The translations under genes and the position numbers were made by a program. Source: Jeotgalibacillus aurantiacus (lineage in GTDB: Bacteria > Bacillota > Bacilli > Bacillales > Jeotgalibacillaceae). Taken from it: a DNA stretch of 64,000 nt. Numbering within the stretch: the stretch's first letter is position 1; every line of letters starts with the position of its first letter. Positions 42,708-51,037 of the stretch are shown here, one piece after another. The stretch lies in contig NZ_JACNMS010000003.1 of assembly GCF_020595125.1 (NCBI RefSeq), forward strand, positions 1 to 64,000, read 5' to 3'. The notes under the pieces are model-generated. The model ran no database searches and was not told where the DNA came from. It was given only the letters and a program-made list of their open reading frames with translations.

Positions 42708-42749
42708 TTAATTCTCCTTTAGGTAAAAGATACGATTCCAGATTACTGC

Positions 42750-43679
42750 TCAAGGCTTACTGATAAACTCAACAGCTTCTCTCAACAATTCAGTAAAATC
42801 ATCAGGAAAGAAGTGGCCCAATCCTTCTTTAACAATCAATTTGCACGGAAATTCGTTGTCTTCTAAGAGCTTTACGAACTCGACAGTTTTCTTGTAAAAA
42901 GGATCTTGATCTCCTGTGATAATGCAGCCTTTAAGGTCATGCGTATTTCCCTTTAGCAAACCTTCCAAAGCAGCCACATCCTGAATGGCTGGAATGACCG
43001 CTATAAATCCTTTTGTGCTAAGTGTATTTCCATTAAAACTGAGTTCAATCGCTAATTTCCCACCCTGAGATGCACCCGCAATTATATCCTGTTTTGTATT
43101 GAAGTTTTCTTTGAAATCCTTGAATGATTCGGTAATTTCATTGACCGCAATACTTGGATTGTCCCAGCAGTAAGCGTTATATCCGAATACCTGAGAGGAT
43201 TGTGGAAATGCCAAGAGAAGGTCACCTAATAAACGGTCGTCAAACCAATAAGGAGCAAAGGTCTCTACATTAGAACCCCGCATGTGCAACGAAAATAACC
43301 CTGTATCTGACTGATCATGGCCGTATGTAAACAGTTCAGGTTTAGACATATGTTGATGATTTTCTAAAATTCTCTGGCACTCATCTAAAATCAATTTGAA
43401 CGCTTCGATGTCTTTGAGGTTTTTTAAGTGCCGGTCATAAGTCAGCGCAAGAGGGTTCCACCATATTCCTTGATGTAAACCGTCGTTAAGTGCTGCAATG
43501 GCGTTTTGCTCGTTTCCTTGAGCAGCATAAGCGCAAGCTCTCCAAAATGTTGTTTTCTCTAATCTATCGGGAAAACCATCCTGGGCTTGATCAATCAACA
43601 AATGAATGTCATCGTACTTTTCTAATTCAAATAAGCTAAAAAGTTCTTTTTGAAGTTCAACAAGCTTTGTTTCCTTCAC
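42750..43679 (-). CDS. Alpha/beta hydrolase with TPR-like N-terminus
   Basis: 309 residues. The N-terminal ~110 are helical and repeat-like (YAAQGNEQNAIAALNDGL); the C-terminal part is an alpha/beta hydrolase with nucleophile elbow AGASQGGK, an Asp in TGDQDPFY and the catalytic His in GLGHFFPDDF. GTG 43679 follows AAGGAGCG. Substrate unknown. Confidence 0.72.
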   Translation of the reverse strand: MKETKLVELQKELFSLFELEKYDDIHLLIDQAQDGFPDRLEKTTFWRACAYAAQGNEQNAIAALNDGLHQGIWWNPLALTYDRHLKNLKDIEAFKLILDECQRILENHQHMSKPELFTYGHDQSDTGLFSLHMRGSNVETFAPYWFDDRLLGDLLLAFPQSSQVFGYNAYCWDNPSIAVNEITESFKDFKENFNTKQDIIAGASQGGKLAIELSFNGNTLSTKGFIAVIPAIQDVAALEGLLKGNTHDLKGCIITGDQDPFYKKTVEFVKLLEDNEFPCKLIVKEGLGHFFPDDFTELLREAVEFISKP

Positions 43680-43743
43680 GATTTCACGCTCCTTAATATT
43701 CTTCAGAAATAAACGTTGATGTTTTCATTTTAGTAATGACTGT

Positions 43744-44196
43744 TTAATCAACACTCAAAAACTCCTCGCCAGTTACCCACTCTACATCATCACCCAATTG
43801 AATAATCGGTTCTACGAAGCTGCCTTCCATCACCTTGTAATCATTGTTGCCGCCAATAAAAGACCCATCATCAAAGTCAAAAAAGTAACTGTTAAAGCCT
43901 TTATGGATGGTCATCGTATAGTCCAACAGCTCGTTATTTCTCCCGAATTGCTTGTTAAGTGATACAGTTGACTGGTCGGCAATTAATTGATTTATCATGT
44001 CGCGATCATCGATACGTGCCCATAAGGTTTCACCGTTTATACGGGATTCTAAAATGATATGAGTGATATCATCCGTTCCGCTGAGATTCTCGCTTAAAAC
44101 CTTTCCAAACGTAGTATTACCAGTAAGTTGAAACCAGGTCATTCCACCTGCTGTTATGACGAGTATGATTAACAAACTTGCGATTAACTTCTTCAA
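43744..44196 (-). CDS. Hypothetical membrane-anchored protein
   Basis: 150 residues: N-terminal membrane segment (MKKLIASLLIILVITAGGM) and a soluble domain facing outward (THIILESRINGETLWARIDD). GGGAGGG precedes ATG 44196. Resembles small Bacillus proteins of unknown role; I cannot name the family. Confidence 0.6.
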   Translation of the reverse strand: MKKLIASLLIILVITAGGMTWFQLTGNTTFGKVLSENLSGTDDITHIILESRINGETLWARIDDRDMINQLIADQSTVSLNKQFGRNNELLDYTMTIHKGFNSYFFDFDDGSFIGGNNDYKVMEGSFVEPIIQLGDDVEWVTGEEFLSVD

Positions 44197-44233
44197 AAAA
44201 TCCCTCCCGCTAAAAACTCGTCCCCAACCTCCA

Positions 44234-44674
44234 TCACTTCACAATCCTCAACATCATATTCGCACCCTTTTGAAACTCATAAGGCACATTCATCTCTTCA
44301 ACCTGATAACCTTTGTTTTGTAAATAGTCTATGAGGCGATCTAAATGCTCGTATCGTTTTCCTTCTAAATCAATCAAAGGAAAGAGTCTAATCTCTTCTT
44401 TGGTCACCCTTAGAAATTCATTTAGCGTGTCTAAATGAAACTGGAAATCCAGTCTGTCAGCATAAGTAAACAGGAAGTGTGCGGATACCAGGATATCAAA
44501 GGCTTGATCGGCAAATGGCAATACGGGTAGCTCAACGGGAATATAACGGTCAGGATTTTCCTGCATATCCTGCGTACAGGTCAGCAAAGCTTTTTTACGA
44601 TGTTCATGTAAATGACTGATGTCAGTAAAGTACTGCCATCTATAATGATCCTTCGCCTTCTCCATATGAGTCAT
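44234..44674 (-). pseudogene. Class I methyltransferase, 5'-truncated
   Basis: 146 residues covering the C-terminal half of a SAM-dependent methyltransferase: LPFADQAFDILVSAHFLFTYADRLDFQFHL and KEEIRLFPLIDLEGKRYEHLD. The N-terminal glycine-rich SAM-binding motif is absent. The SD AGGAGG is 14 nt from ATG 44674, while the nearer ATG leads to an immediate stop. Likely a truncated gene; a functional short protein is less likely. Confidence 0.6.
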
Positions 44675-44748
44675 CGCATGCTTAAGATCCTCCTATCTCA
44701 ATTGGATTTCAGCTCCCCAGTTTTATTGAAAAAACTACGGTAGTAAAC

Positions 44749-44949
44749 CTATCTTTTTATTAAACGCTCATAAAAACCGATACAAAAGACAAGAATCCCG
44801 GCTATGATTAGTGAATATATGTAGCCCTCAAGAACTGAGGTATATTCCGAACTTAAGTTCTAATGAAAAATGTCAACCAATCCATAAGCTAAAGGAGTGC
44901 TGAGAACTGTTATTGCAATGCCTAAAATAAAGTAAGTGTATGCTTTCAT
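44749..44949 (-). pseudogene. Small two-TM protein gene interrupted by an amber codon
   Basis: GGAGGTG precedes ATG 44949; the frame encodes MKAYTYFILGIAITVLSTPL and stops at TAG (44860-44862) after 29 codons, then continues in the same frame for 36 codons with a second membrane segment (YSLIIAGILVFCIGFYERL) to a final TAG. The two parts together look like an ordinary small membrane protein split by one nonsense mutation. Confidence 0.6.
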
Positions 44950-45057
44950 TGATTCACCTCCATATGTTATATCCATATTTTAGCGCTGGCGGGTGAGTGT
45001 TTTCTAACCATTTTTAAAAAGGGTATAAGTCTCTGTTAAGGTATTGTAAAAATCAGG

Positions 45058-45113
45058 TTGACTATTCAGTTCAACTGTATTAATGTATTTATTAAGTTGA
45101 ACTATATAGTCAA
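45058..45113 (+). promoter_or_regulatory. Operator of the PadR regulator
   Basis: TTGACTATTCAGTTCAAC (45058-45075) and GTTGAACTATATAGTCAA (45096-45113) form an 18-bp inverted repeat with three mismatches, followed by AACTGAATAG. Long dyads like this before PadR genes are typical autoregulatory sites. Confidence 0.7.
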
Positions 45114-45133
45114 ACTGAATAGTGGGTGAAAGT

Positions 45134-45451
45134 ATGAAACATAAATTATTACCGTTATCTGAGACCATGCATTACATTTTATTAGCTCTGCGTGAGCCGC
45201 GCCATGGCTATGCTGTCATGCAGGAGATAGAAAAGATGAGCAATGGCGACGTTATTTTAGCAGCGGGAACGTTGTACGGTGCGATTGAAAATCTGAATAA
45301 ACACGGTTGGATTGAACCGGTAGGAAGCTCAGGCCGGAGGAGGATTTATCATATTACTGATGAAGGCAGAGAAGTATTAAAGACAGAGCAGCAAAGACTC
45401 CAACACATTTTATCCTTGTATGAAGGAAGTGAATGCAATGAAGAGGTTTAA
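45134..45451 (+). CDS. PadR family transcriptional regulator
   Basis: 105 residues. PadR winged helix: MHYILLALREPRHGYAVMQEI, LAAGTLYGAIENLNKHGWIE and GRRRIYHITDEGREVL. Usually a repressor released by a small molecule. ATG 45134 preferred over ATG 45122. Its 3' end overlaps the DUF2812 gene by 14 nt, and an inverted repeat lies upstream. Confidence 0.9.
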   Translation: MKHKLLPLSETMHYILLALREPRHGYAVMQEIEKMSNGDVILAAGTLYGAIENLNKHGWIEPVGSSGRRRIYHITDEGREVLKTEQQRLQHILSLYEGSECNEEV

Positions 45452-46004
45452 AGTCTTTTTGGATGTAGAGAAAGAAGAGCAGTGGCTGAACGAGCAGTTG
45501 GAGAAAGGGTACCGCTGTACGAATATTAGCGGACTGGGGATCTACACTTTCGAAAAAACGGAAAAGAAATACGTGATGCGCCTTGATTATCAGGCTGATT
45601 TATCTAAACGTAGGCTTGAGGAGTACAAGGGGATTTATGAGGATTTCGGCTGGAACTATGTAAAGGGCTTTGCGCTGAACGGGATTAGATATTGGCAAAA
45701 GGAAGACGATGGTCAGAACGAAATCTTCTCAGACCGGGAGTCCACCGTTCATTACTATAGGAGGCTGATGAAGTACTCTTTATGGTTAGGTATGTTATTC
45801 CTGGCTTATTCCTTCATGCTCTATAGCGATTCAGGACTGTACCACGAAGGACTGTGGAATATGGAAGGCTCAATATTCTGGAAAGCACTTGTATTTGAAA
45901 CCCCATTCGCTCTTATAAAGTTGCTGCCAGCCATCATGGTTGTTGCGTTCAGTTTGAGTTTTTATAAGTCTTATCAGAAATATGTGGTTTTGAAGGGGCA
46001 GTGA
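45438..46004 (+). CDS. DUF2812 membrane protein
   Basis: 188 residues: an N-terminal soluble DUF2812 domain (KVFLDVEKEEQWLNEQLEKG, YRCTNISGLGIYTFEKTEKK) and two C-terminal membrane segments (about 113-130 and 155-180). Commonly paired with PadR regulators, as here. ATG 45438 follows GGAAG; translation is coupled to padR. Function unknown. Confidence 0.82.
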   Translation: MKRFKVFLDVEKEEQWLNEQLEKGYRCTNISGLGIYTFEKTEKKYVMRLDYQADLSKRRLEEYKGIYEDFGWNYVKGFALNGIRYWQKEDDGQNEIFSDRESTVHYYRRLMKYSLWLGMLFLAYSFMLYSDSGLYHEGLWNMEGSIFWKALVFETPFALIKLLPAIMVVAFSLSFYKSYQKYVVLKGQ

Positions 46005-46009
46005 TAATA

Positions 46010-46061
46010 GGAACGTGAATTCTGAGTCATCGGATTACCAAACGATTCAAAATTCACGTCC
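46010..46061. repeat. R1 variant palindrome
   Basis: GGAACGTGAATTCTGAGTC with GATTCAAAATTCACGTCC: the outer arm ACGTGAATT is changed on both sides relative to ACGTATATT. 6 nt after the DUF2812 stop, between convergent genes. Confidence 0.75.
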
Positions 46062-46066
46062 CTACT

Positions 46067-46936
46067 TTAATCTATCTCTAAAACATTTTCTAAATAACTT
46101 CTTTCTTGCTCTAATTGTACTTTAAGGTTTTCATCTTCCATTACTTCAGCGATATCAAAAGCTTTATTAATAGCTTTATCACCATTACTCTTGTTCAATA
46201 AGTTTTCCAGTAGCCCTTTTCTTATATAGCACAAAGCTATTTGGGGATAAGCCTTTTGTTCTTTTAGGTCTGTTAATACATCTTCATTTAAAGAGTTAGC
46301 TTGGATCAATAATTTTTTTCTAATGAGGAGTTGAACTAAATTGTATTTAAAAGGAATAAAAATTTTTTTATAATCTATATAGTTTTCATACTTTTCACTT
46401 TGCTTTAGAGCATAGTTTGTAATGGAAACGGCTGTTTCAATGGGGAACAAAAATAAAATAACACCAATTAATTTGAAGTCTGATAAATACCATGTATCGA
46501 GTTTCTCAAGTCTCTTCCAAACTTTTTCTGCATAGGATCGAGCCGACTCAAAATTACCGCTTTCCTCAATATTGATTAAACCTCTGGAAATACTCAAAAT
46601 ATCTTCTATGTAACGATCATCATTTTCCATCAAATACACTTTAGAGGCCGAAATAATTTCGTTCAGCGATCTTATATCTATAAACTTTATTTGAAAAAAA
46701 TTTCTAATTATCTTATCCCGGGGTGAGTAATCATAACCATAATGGACAAACTTAAATTCCTCTAAATCCATCTCTAAATTATCAAGTATTTTATGAAATT
46801 TCTGATAACTTATTTCGATATTTTCCAGCTCAAACTTGGAATAACTTGTTTGATGCATAATATTTTTACTTACTTCGCTCTGTTTGTAATTTTTAGATAA
46901 TCTGATCTGTTTTACTGTTTCTCCTACCATGTTCAT
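46067..46936 (-). CDS. Rgg/GadR/MutR family peptide-responsive regulator
   Basis: 289 residues. N-terminal XRE-type helix-turn-helix (VGETVKQIRLSKNYKQSEVS, IMHQTSYSKFELENIEISY) followed by Rgg-type EEFKFVHYGY and a helical TPR-like C-terminal domain. Rgg proteins in streptococci bind short hydrophobic peptides and activate adjacent genes. AGGTG lies 7 nt before ATG 46936. It is divergent from a 15-codon hydrophobic peptide gene at 47038. Confidence 0.85.
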   Translation of the reverse strand: MNMVGETVKQIRLSKNYKQSEVSKNIMHQTSYSKFELENIEISYQKFHKILDNLEMDLEEFKFVHYGYDYSPRDKIIRNFFQIKFIDIRSLNEIISASKVYLMENDDRYIEDILSISRGLINIEESGNFESARSYAEKVWKRLEKLDTWYLSDFKLIGVILFLFPIETAVSITNYALKQSEKYENYIDYKKIFIPFKYNLVQLLIRKKLLIQANSLNEDVLTDLKEQKAYPQIALCYIRKGLLENLLNKSNGDKAINKAFDIAEVMEDENLKVQLEQERSYLENVLEID

Positions 46937-47010
46937 AGATAATCACCTAATTTCAATATAAGGTTATATGCTTATTTTATCTTCTTTGTAGTTAAAAGTA
47001 TACATAATAG
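46937..47010. promoter_or_regulatory. Divergent promoter region rgg / peptide
   Basis: The 101-nt gap contains CATAAT at 47003-47008 without a good -35, as expected for an activator-dependent promoter, and an imperfect dyad ATCACCT...AGGTTAT around 46945-46970 that could bind the regulator. Inferred only. Confidence 0.35.
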
Positions 47011-47037
47011 AGGCAGTTAATAGAAAGGAGGATGGAA

Positions 47038-47085
47038 ATGGATATCATAATAATGACGATCGGTTGGATGGTTGGGTGCTGCTAA
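47038..47085 (+). CDS. Candidate short hydrophobic signalling peptide
   Basis: 15 codons: MDIIIMTIGWMVGCC. AAAGGAGG sits 6 nt before ATG 47038, a much better site than chance would give. It is hydrophobic with one Asp near the start and one Trp; streptococcal SHP peptides carry a similar core (MDIIIIVGG as I recall), and RopB's SIP is a leaderless octapeptide. Divergent from an Rgg-type regulator and upstream of a secreted-protein gene. Whether it is exported and sensed is inference. Confidence 0.6.
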   Translation: MDIIIMTIGWMVGCC

Positions 47086-47225
47086 AGGTTTATAACATAT
47101 AACAATTATGAAAATTCAAGTATAACTTGTTTTTTAGTTTGTTATGACATTCTTTTAGATTTAGGCTGAACGAGATAAGCATGACACTTTTAAAAATGAA
47201 ATTATAAAAAAGGGGGATGCAATAA

Positions 47226-47927
47226 ATGAAGAAAATTGGTAAACTTTTCTTAGCAAGTAGTTTAGCTTTAGGTGGATTATTTTCATTAGGGGAAACAGTA
47301 TCGGTGGCAAGTAGTAATCCTATCGATAGTTTAGAGAATATGAATGTAATTGAAGCTAGTGAGTTAGTGAAGGATAAAAAAATTAAAAACAATAACAAAA
47401 ATCTCGAAGAGTTAAATGTCGAATATAATTTAAAAGATGTAGATTTAGATAATCTTGAGGAAGGAACGAATGTGTATAATTTTGAAACTGAAGAGGATTT
47501 ACAAAAGTTCTTAGAAGAAATTGAAAGCACACCAAAAAAAGTCCATAAAGAAATAAAGCTAAATGATTCTAACAATGATCATAAAGTCTCTGATGATGGA
47601 GAATTTTCTACTATGGCAACATCTTCAGTTAGGCCTTCTACAAGCGAAAACACTGGCTTCTCAGATGTATATTTATATGCTGACATAAGCGTGTACTCAA
47701 CTGGTTCATTCAGACAAATTACTGGTATAAATAAAGTTTGGACAGAACACAACGGTGTTACGTTCTCGCAAGATTGGAAAGAGACGTATGCTTACGGAAC
47801 CGTCAATAGTACAAAGCAGTTAGCAAACATTTATGGTGGCGGTGAATTTAGTTACGTGCTCTTCATTGAGGGAATTGGTAAATTGTACACAAGAAAAATT
47901 GACTTAAGTTTTACTTACTATTTATAA
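47226..47927 (+). CDS. Secreted protein of unknown function
   Basis: 233 residues: Sec signal peptide (MKKIGKLFLASSLALGGLFS, cleavage near VSVASS), an acidic Asn/Lys/Glu-rich middle (30-135) that may be a propeptide, and a C-terminal ~100-residue beta-rich domain (SSVRPSTSENTGFSDVYLYA, GVTFSQDWKETYAYG). The two-part layout recalls secreted peptides or toxins processed on export, but I do not recognise the family. GGGGG precedes ATG 47226. Likely target of the upstream Rgg-peptide pair. Confidence 0.65.
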   Translation: MKKIGKLFLASSLALGGLFSLGETVSVASSNPIDSLENMNVIEASELVKDKKIKNNNKNLEELNVEYNLKDVDLDNLEEGTNVYNFETEEDLQKFLEEIESTPKKVHKEIKLNDSNNDHKVSDDGEFSTMATSSVRPSTSENTGFSDVYLYADISVYSTGSFRQITGINKVWTEHNGVTFSQDWKETYAYGTVNSTKQLANIYGGGEFSYVLFIEGIGKLYTRKIDLSFTYYL

Positions 47928-47958
47928 GTTCAATTAAAACTTAAGAGGAGGTCACCAA

Positions 47959-48060
47959 ATGTTTGATTATGTGTGGCAAATCACAAATGGTATTGTTTTC
48001 ATCTCACTGTTTGTTTTTATATTGAGGTGGTTGTTAAAAAAGAATATTAAAACCTCGTGA
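47959..48060 (+). CDS. 33-residue membrane peptide
   Basis: MFDYVWQITNGIVFISLFVF then ILRWLLKKNIKTS: one membrane helix with a basic tail. AGGAGGTC precedes ATG 47959 by 6 nt. 31 nt after the secreted protein gene, so it could be an immunity or export helper of it. Toxic type I-like peptide is an alternative. Confidence 0.6.
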   Translation: MFDYVWQITNGIVFISLFVFILRWLLKKNIKTS

Positions 48061-48067
48061 TTAAAAA

Positions 48068-48117
48068 GGACGTATAGCCTGAATCTCAGATCTCGGTGAT
48101 TCTGTTATACGTCTTTT
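48068..48117. repeat. R1 variant palindrome
   Basis: GGACGTATAGCCTGAATC with GATTCTGTTATACGTC followed by TTTTTTA. Lies between convergent genes and may terminate both. Confidence 0.7.
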
Positions 48118-48522
48118 TTAATTTTTATTCCTCCTATTATCCTCCTGCTTCAACCAATACCTGATCCCCTTTCCAGCCAAAGGTTCATCGTTATATCTCG
48201 GTATCACGTGGAGATGACTGTGGGGGATTTCCTGGTTCGACACTTTGCCAACATTCCATCCCATTGTATAGCCATCCGGAGAGTATCTTTCATCTAGGAT
48301 TCGTTTCGCCTCATGCAAAATTTCATAGGTATCCTTCCACTCTTCAGGTGTTAGCTCAAACGGATCCTGGCGGTGATTCTTAGGAACAATCAAGCCGCTG
48401 CCTTCTAAAATTCCCTGATGCTTATTGTGCTGCAGAAAATAGCACGTTGCATTCTCTAGTATAATAGTTTGTTCAATGTCCTGATCCGGGTTGCACAAAG
48501 GACAATGTTGATCGTAAGCCAT
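48118..48522 (-). CDS. HIT family hydrolase
   Basis: 134 residues with the histidine triad HSHLHVIPR and an N-terminal CPLC zinc-like pair. HIT proteins hydrolyse nucleotide conjugates such as AMP-lysine or dinucleoside polyphosphates. Starts at ATG 48522 behind AGGTGGGAG. Confidence 0.85.
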   Translation of the reverse strand: MAYDQHCPLCNPDQDIEQTIILENATCYFLQHNKHQGILEGSGLIVPKNHRQDPFELTPEEWKDTYEILHEAKRILDERYSPDGYTMGWNVGKVSNQEIPHSHLHVIPRYNDEPLAGKGIRYWLKQEDNRRNKN

Positions 48523-48686
48523 ATTTCTCCCACCTTAAAAAAATCTCTAAATAGCCTGATGTTATCGTTAGATTTTACCATAAAAAGTATGGGGAAGTTT
48601 ATATCCACATCAAAACGTTTAGACGCAGACATTTATCATTAGAAATATATGTTAAAATCGAATTGTAGGTAAATCTTAATTTTACA

Positions 48687-48766
48687 AAGGGAGGTTGGTC
48701 CAGTGGTAAAGAAATAATCAAAGAAAATCTATGTCTTGAAAAATAGAATAGCATGTAGATTTTCTT
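48687..48766 (+). promoter_or_regulatory. Leader peptide and hairpin before the MBL gene
   Basis: AAAGGGAGG (48687-48695) precedes a four-codon ORF GTG GTA AAG AAA TAA (MVKK, 48703-48717). Directly after it AAGAAAATCTA (48721-48731) pairs with TAGATTTTCTT (48756-48766), 11 bp perfect. The arrangement recalls translation-attenuation leaders of cat and erm genes. Confidence 0.45.
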
Positions 48767-48809
48767 CATTTACGACGAATAGATCAATAACGATTGAGGA
48801 GAAATGAAC

Positions 48810-49658
48810 ATGCTGAAAAATATACATTCATCCATTTACTATATGCCAAACGACGATGATCGGGAGCGGCCAACTTTAGGACTGGTCGTTGGTGATCAGT
48901 GCAGTCTTATTATAGATGCCGGGAATTCTGTTCAACATGCGCAGGATTTTTTGAAGGAAATAGAGTCATTGAATGTGCCGCCGGTAAAATACGTGGTGGT
49001 GACGCACGGCCACTGGGATCATTTTTTAGGGTTGAGCGAATTTAACGCGACGATCATCGCGAACCGCCTGACGAGCCAGATCATCCATGAGTGGCAACAG
49101 TTCACTTTTGATGATGATTCACTTCAGGAATACGTGGATGATAACAAGATGAGTGCTAAATGTATGGAGATTATAAAAACAGAGATGCCAGAAAGAGAAT
49201 CCTTTAGCGTTGTTTCTCCTGATCTTACGTTTGAAACGTCTCTGACAATCGACCTCGGAAACAAACTGTGTGTGATTGAGAAAGTTCGGAGTACGCACAC
49301 GGATGATTCCACGATCGTATATGTACCTGATGACAAAGTATTGTTCTTAGGGGATTGCGCATACGGTACCACGACAAACTCATTATTTCATTATAAACAG
49401 TCACAGTTACTGCCGATGATCAACGACATCCAAAAGTATGACGCTGAATTTTTCCTCCTTGGACATGAATCCCTTTGTGACCAGGCTGAGATGAAACAAT
49501 ACTGGGATGAACTCACGGCTGCAAGCAAAGCCACCAGCTCTGCTTCATTAGAAGAAGCCGTCCAGTCCTTCGAAAAAGAAAACAGCAGGCCGCCCAACGC
49601 AAATGAGACATTCTTTATCGAAGCATTTGTGAATGATTGGGTGATTAGGTCGAGGTAA
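48810..49658 (+). CDS. Metallo-beta-lactamase fold hydrolase
   Basis: 282 residues. Metal motif HGHWDHFLG, a later Asp in FLGDCAYG and GHESLC. Members hydrolyse thioesters, lactones, beta-lactams and others; no specific substrate can be assigned. ATG 48810 lies 8 nt after GAGGAG; ATG 48804 is too close. Preceded by a leader peptide and hairpin. Confidence 0.78.
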   Translation: MLKNIHSSIYYMPNDDDRERPTLGLVVGDQCSLIIDAGNSVQHAQDFLKEIESLNVPPVKYVVVTHGHWDHFLGLSEFNATIIANRLTSQIIHEWQQFTFDDDSLQEYVDDNKMSAKCMEIIKTEMPERESFSVVSPDLTFETSLTIDLGNKLCVIEKVRSTHTDDSTIVYVPDDKVLFLGDCAYGTTTNSLFHYKQSQLLPMINDIQKYDAEFFLLGHESLCDQAEMKQYWDELTAASKATSSASLEEAVQSFEKENSRPPNANETFFIEAFVNDWVIRSR

Positions 49659-49667
49659 GTGAAGAGT

Positions 49668-49720
49668 GGGGACGTATATGTTGAATCATTTGGTTAACGA
49701 ATAAAGTAATATACGTCCCC
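49668..49720. repeat. R1 palindrome (degenerate inner arm)
   Basis: GGGGACGTATATGTTGAATC with AAAGTAATATACGTCCCC; 9 nt after the MBL stop and followed by GCATTTTTTG. Confidence 0.75.
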
Positions 49721-49735
49721 GCATTTTTTGTAGTT

Positions 49736-50329
49736 TCAGTCTGGGGTTGGCAAGTTTAAAAGCATTGAATATAAGTTTAAAGCTGATCTGCTGTCAGAGA
49801 AATAGAATGTATCTTCTTCAAAATGATAAAAATAGATCCCTTTTTCATTTCCCCATAATTCTAACTTTATTTGTTTGCTCTGATCTAATGTAACACCAAT
49901 ATCAAATGTATTTGCGGAACCTCTTTCTAGATTCGCAATAGGTTCTGCATCGACGATAACATTCTTCAACTCATGAAAGAATTTTGAATCATCTTTGATT
50001 TCAATGACATTCAATGGGGAGGTAGAACTGAGTTCAAATAATTCATCTGTCTTAGATGCTTTGACTGTAACCAACGTAATGGTGATGTTTTCATTTGCAC
50101 TACTCTGCTGGGGGGCATTGTCGTTAATATCAGAAAAAAACAAGAAAAATATTATAGAAAAACTAATGATCGATGTTATAGGGATCACCAGGAATCGTCT
50201 GCTGAAAAATTTGGTTTTTGAGTCGGTGTAATTGAGTAGGGCATTTAAAGATCTCATTCTATCTGCATCTGATCTTTCAACATTCTTCAATTCTTCAAAT
50301 AAGTTTTTAAATTCATCTGAATGATTCAC
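49736..50329 (-). CDS. Putative membrane anti-sigma factor
   Basis: 197 residues: short cytoplasmic N-terminus (HSDEFKNLFEELKNVERSD), one membrane segment (FLVIPITSIISFSIIFFLFF) and an extracellular domain. GTG 50329 overlaps the sigma gene end by 17 nt and follows GGGAGG. Position and topology suggest it inhibits the adjacent ECF sigma; no zinc motif is seen. Confidence 0.65.
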   Translation of the reverse strand: MNHSDEFKNLFEELKNVERSDADRMRSLNALLNYTDSKTKFFSRRFLVIPITSIISFSIIFFLFFSDINDNAPQQSSANENITITLVTVKASKTDELFELSSTSPLNVIEIKDDSKFFHELKNVIVDAEPIANLERGSANTFDIGVTLDQSKQIKLELWGNEKGIYFYHFEEDTFYFSDSRSALNLYSMLLNLPTPD

Positions 50330-50849
50330 TAAAGCTTGCCTCCCTCTTTTTGAATTCTTTCCTCAGCTGAATGAGAGCTCTTGATGTCATAGATTTCACT
50401 TTGTCCTCAGACCATTCAAGAATCATGGCCGTCTCTTTTATGGAACACTCATTAATCTTTCTAAGTATGATGACTTCTTTATATTCTTTTTTCAATGTAT
50501 TTAAAGATTGATACAGATTATTAACGTCTTCTGACTGAATCATCAAGTCCCCGTAAGATATTTGTTTATTCGTAAGGGTGTTCATAAAGAGGTCTATATT
50601 TAGTAGGTGCTTGAATCTCTTTTTCTTTAGGTGATCAAGCGTCACATTCCTCGCTATTTTAATCATCCATGTACTGATCGTTGAATCAGACCGAAACTGA
50701 TTAAGGTTTTTGTATACTCTAATAAATGTTTCTTGTGTCAGGTCCTCAGCTAAATGTTTATCTGACACCATGTAATAAATATATTTAAATACAGCATCTG
50801 AATGAAGCAGATAAATTTGCGTTATTTTTTCATCTGAATGATCAGTCAT
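50313..50849 (-). CDS. ECF sigma factor
   Basis: 178 residues with region 2 (HLAEDLTQETFIRVYKNLNQ, STWMIKIARNVTLDHLKKKR) and region 4 (ECSIKETAMILEWSEDKVKS). ATG 50849 is chosen because GGAGGTG lies 5 nt upstream. Forms an operon with the downstream membrane protein. Regulon unknown. Confidence 0.85.
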   Translation of the reverse strand: MTDHSDEKITQIYLLHSDAVFKYIYYMVSDKHLAEDLTQETFIRVYKNLNQFRSDSTISTWMIKIARNVTLDHLKKKRFKHLLNIDLFMNTLTNKQISYGDLMIQSEDVNNLYQSLNTLKKEYKEVIILRKINECSIKETAMILEWSEDKVKSMTSRALIQLRKEFKKREASFSESFR

Positions 50850-50959
50850 TGTGACACCTCCGCATATCATTAGACGCTATTTTTTGAAAAAAGTGTCATT
50901 ATTCCAAAAAACATTTACTTTATTAATAAATTGGTTTACCGTTTGATAAAAGACTAGTA

Positions 50960-50990
50960 GGGACGTATATGGTGGATCATTTTATTAAAG
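50960..50990. repeat. R1 left-half copy
   Basis: GGGACGTATATGGTGGATCATTTTATTAAAGGATG; right arm missing. Confidence 0.5.
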
Positions 50991-51037
50991 GATGAGAGAA
51001 GTTTTACTTACACAAATACTAGTAAAGGAGTGGTGAG

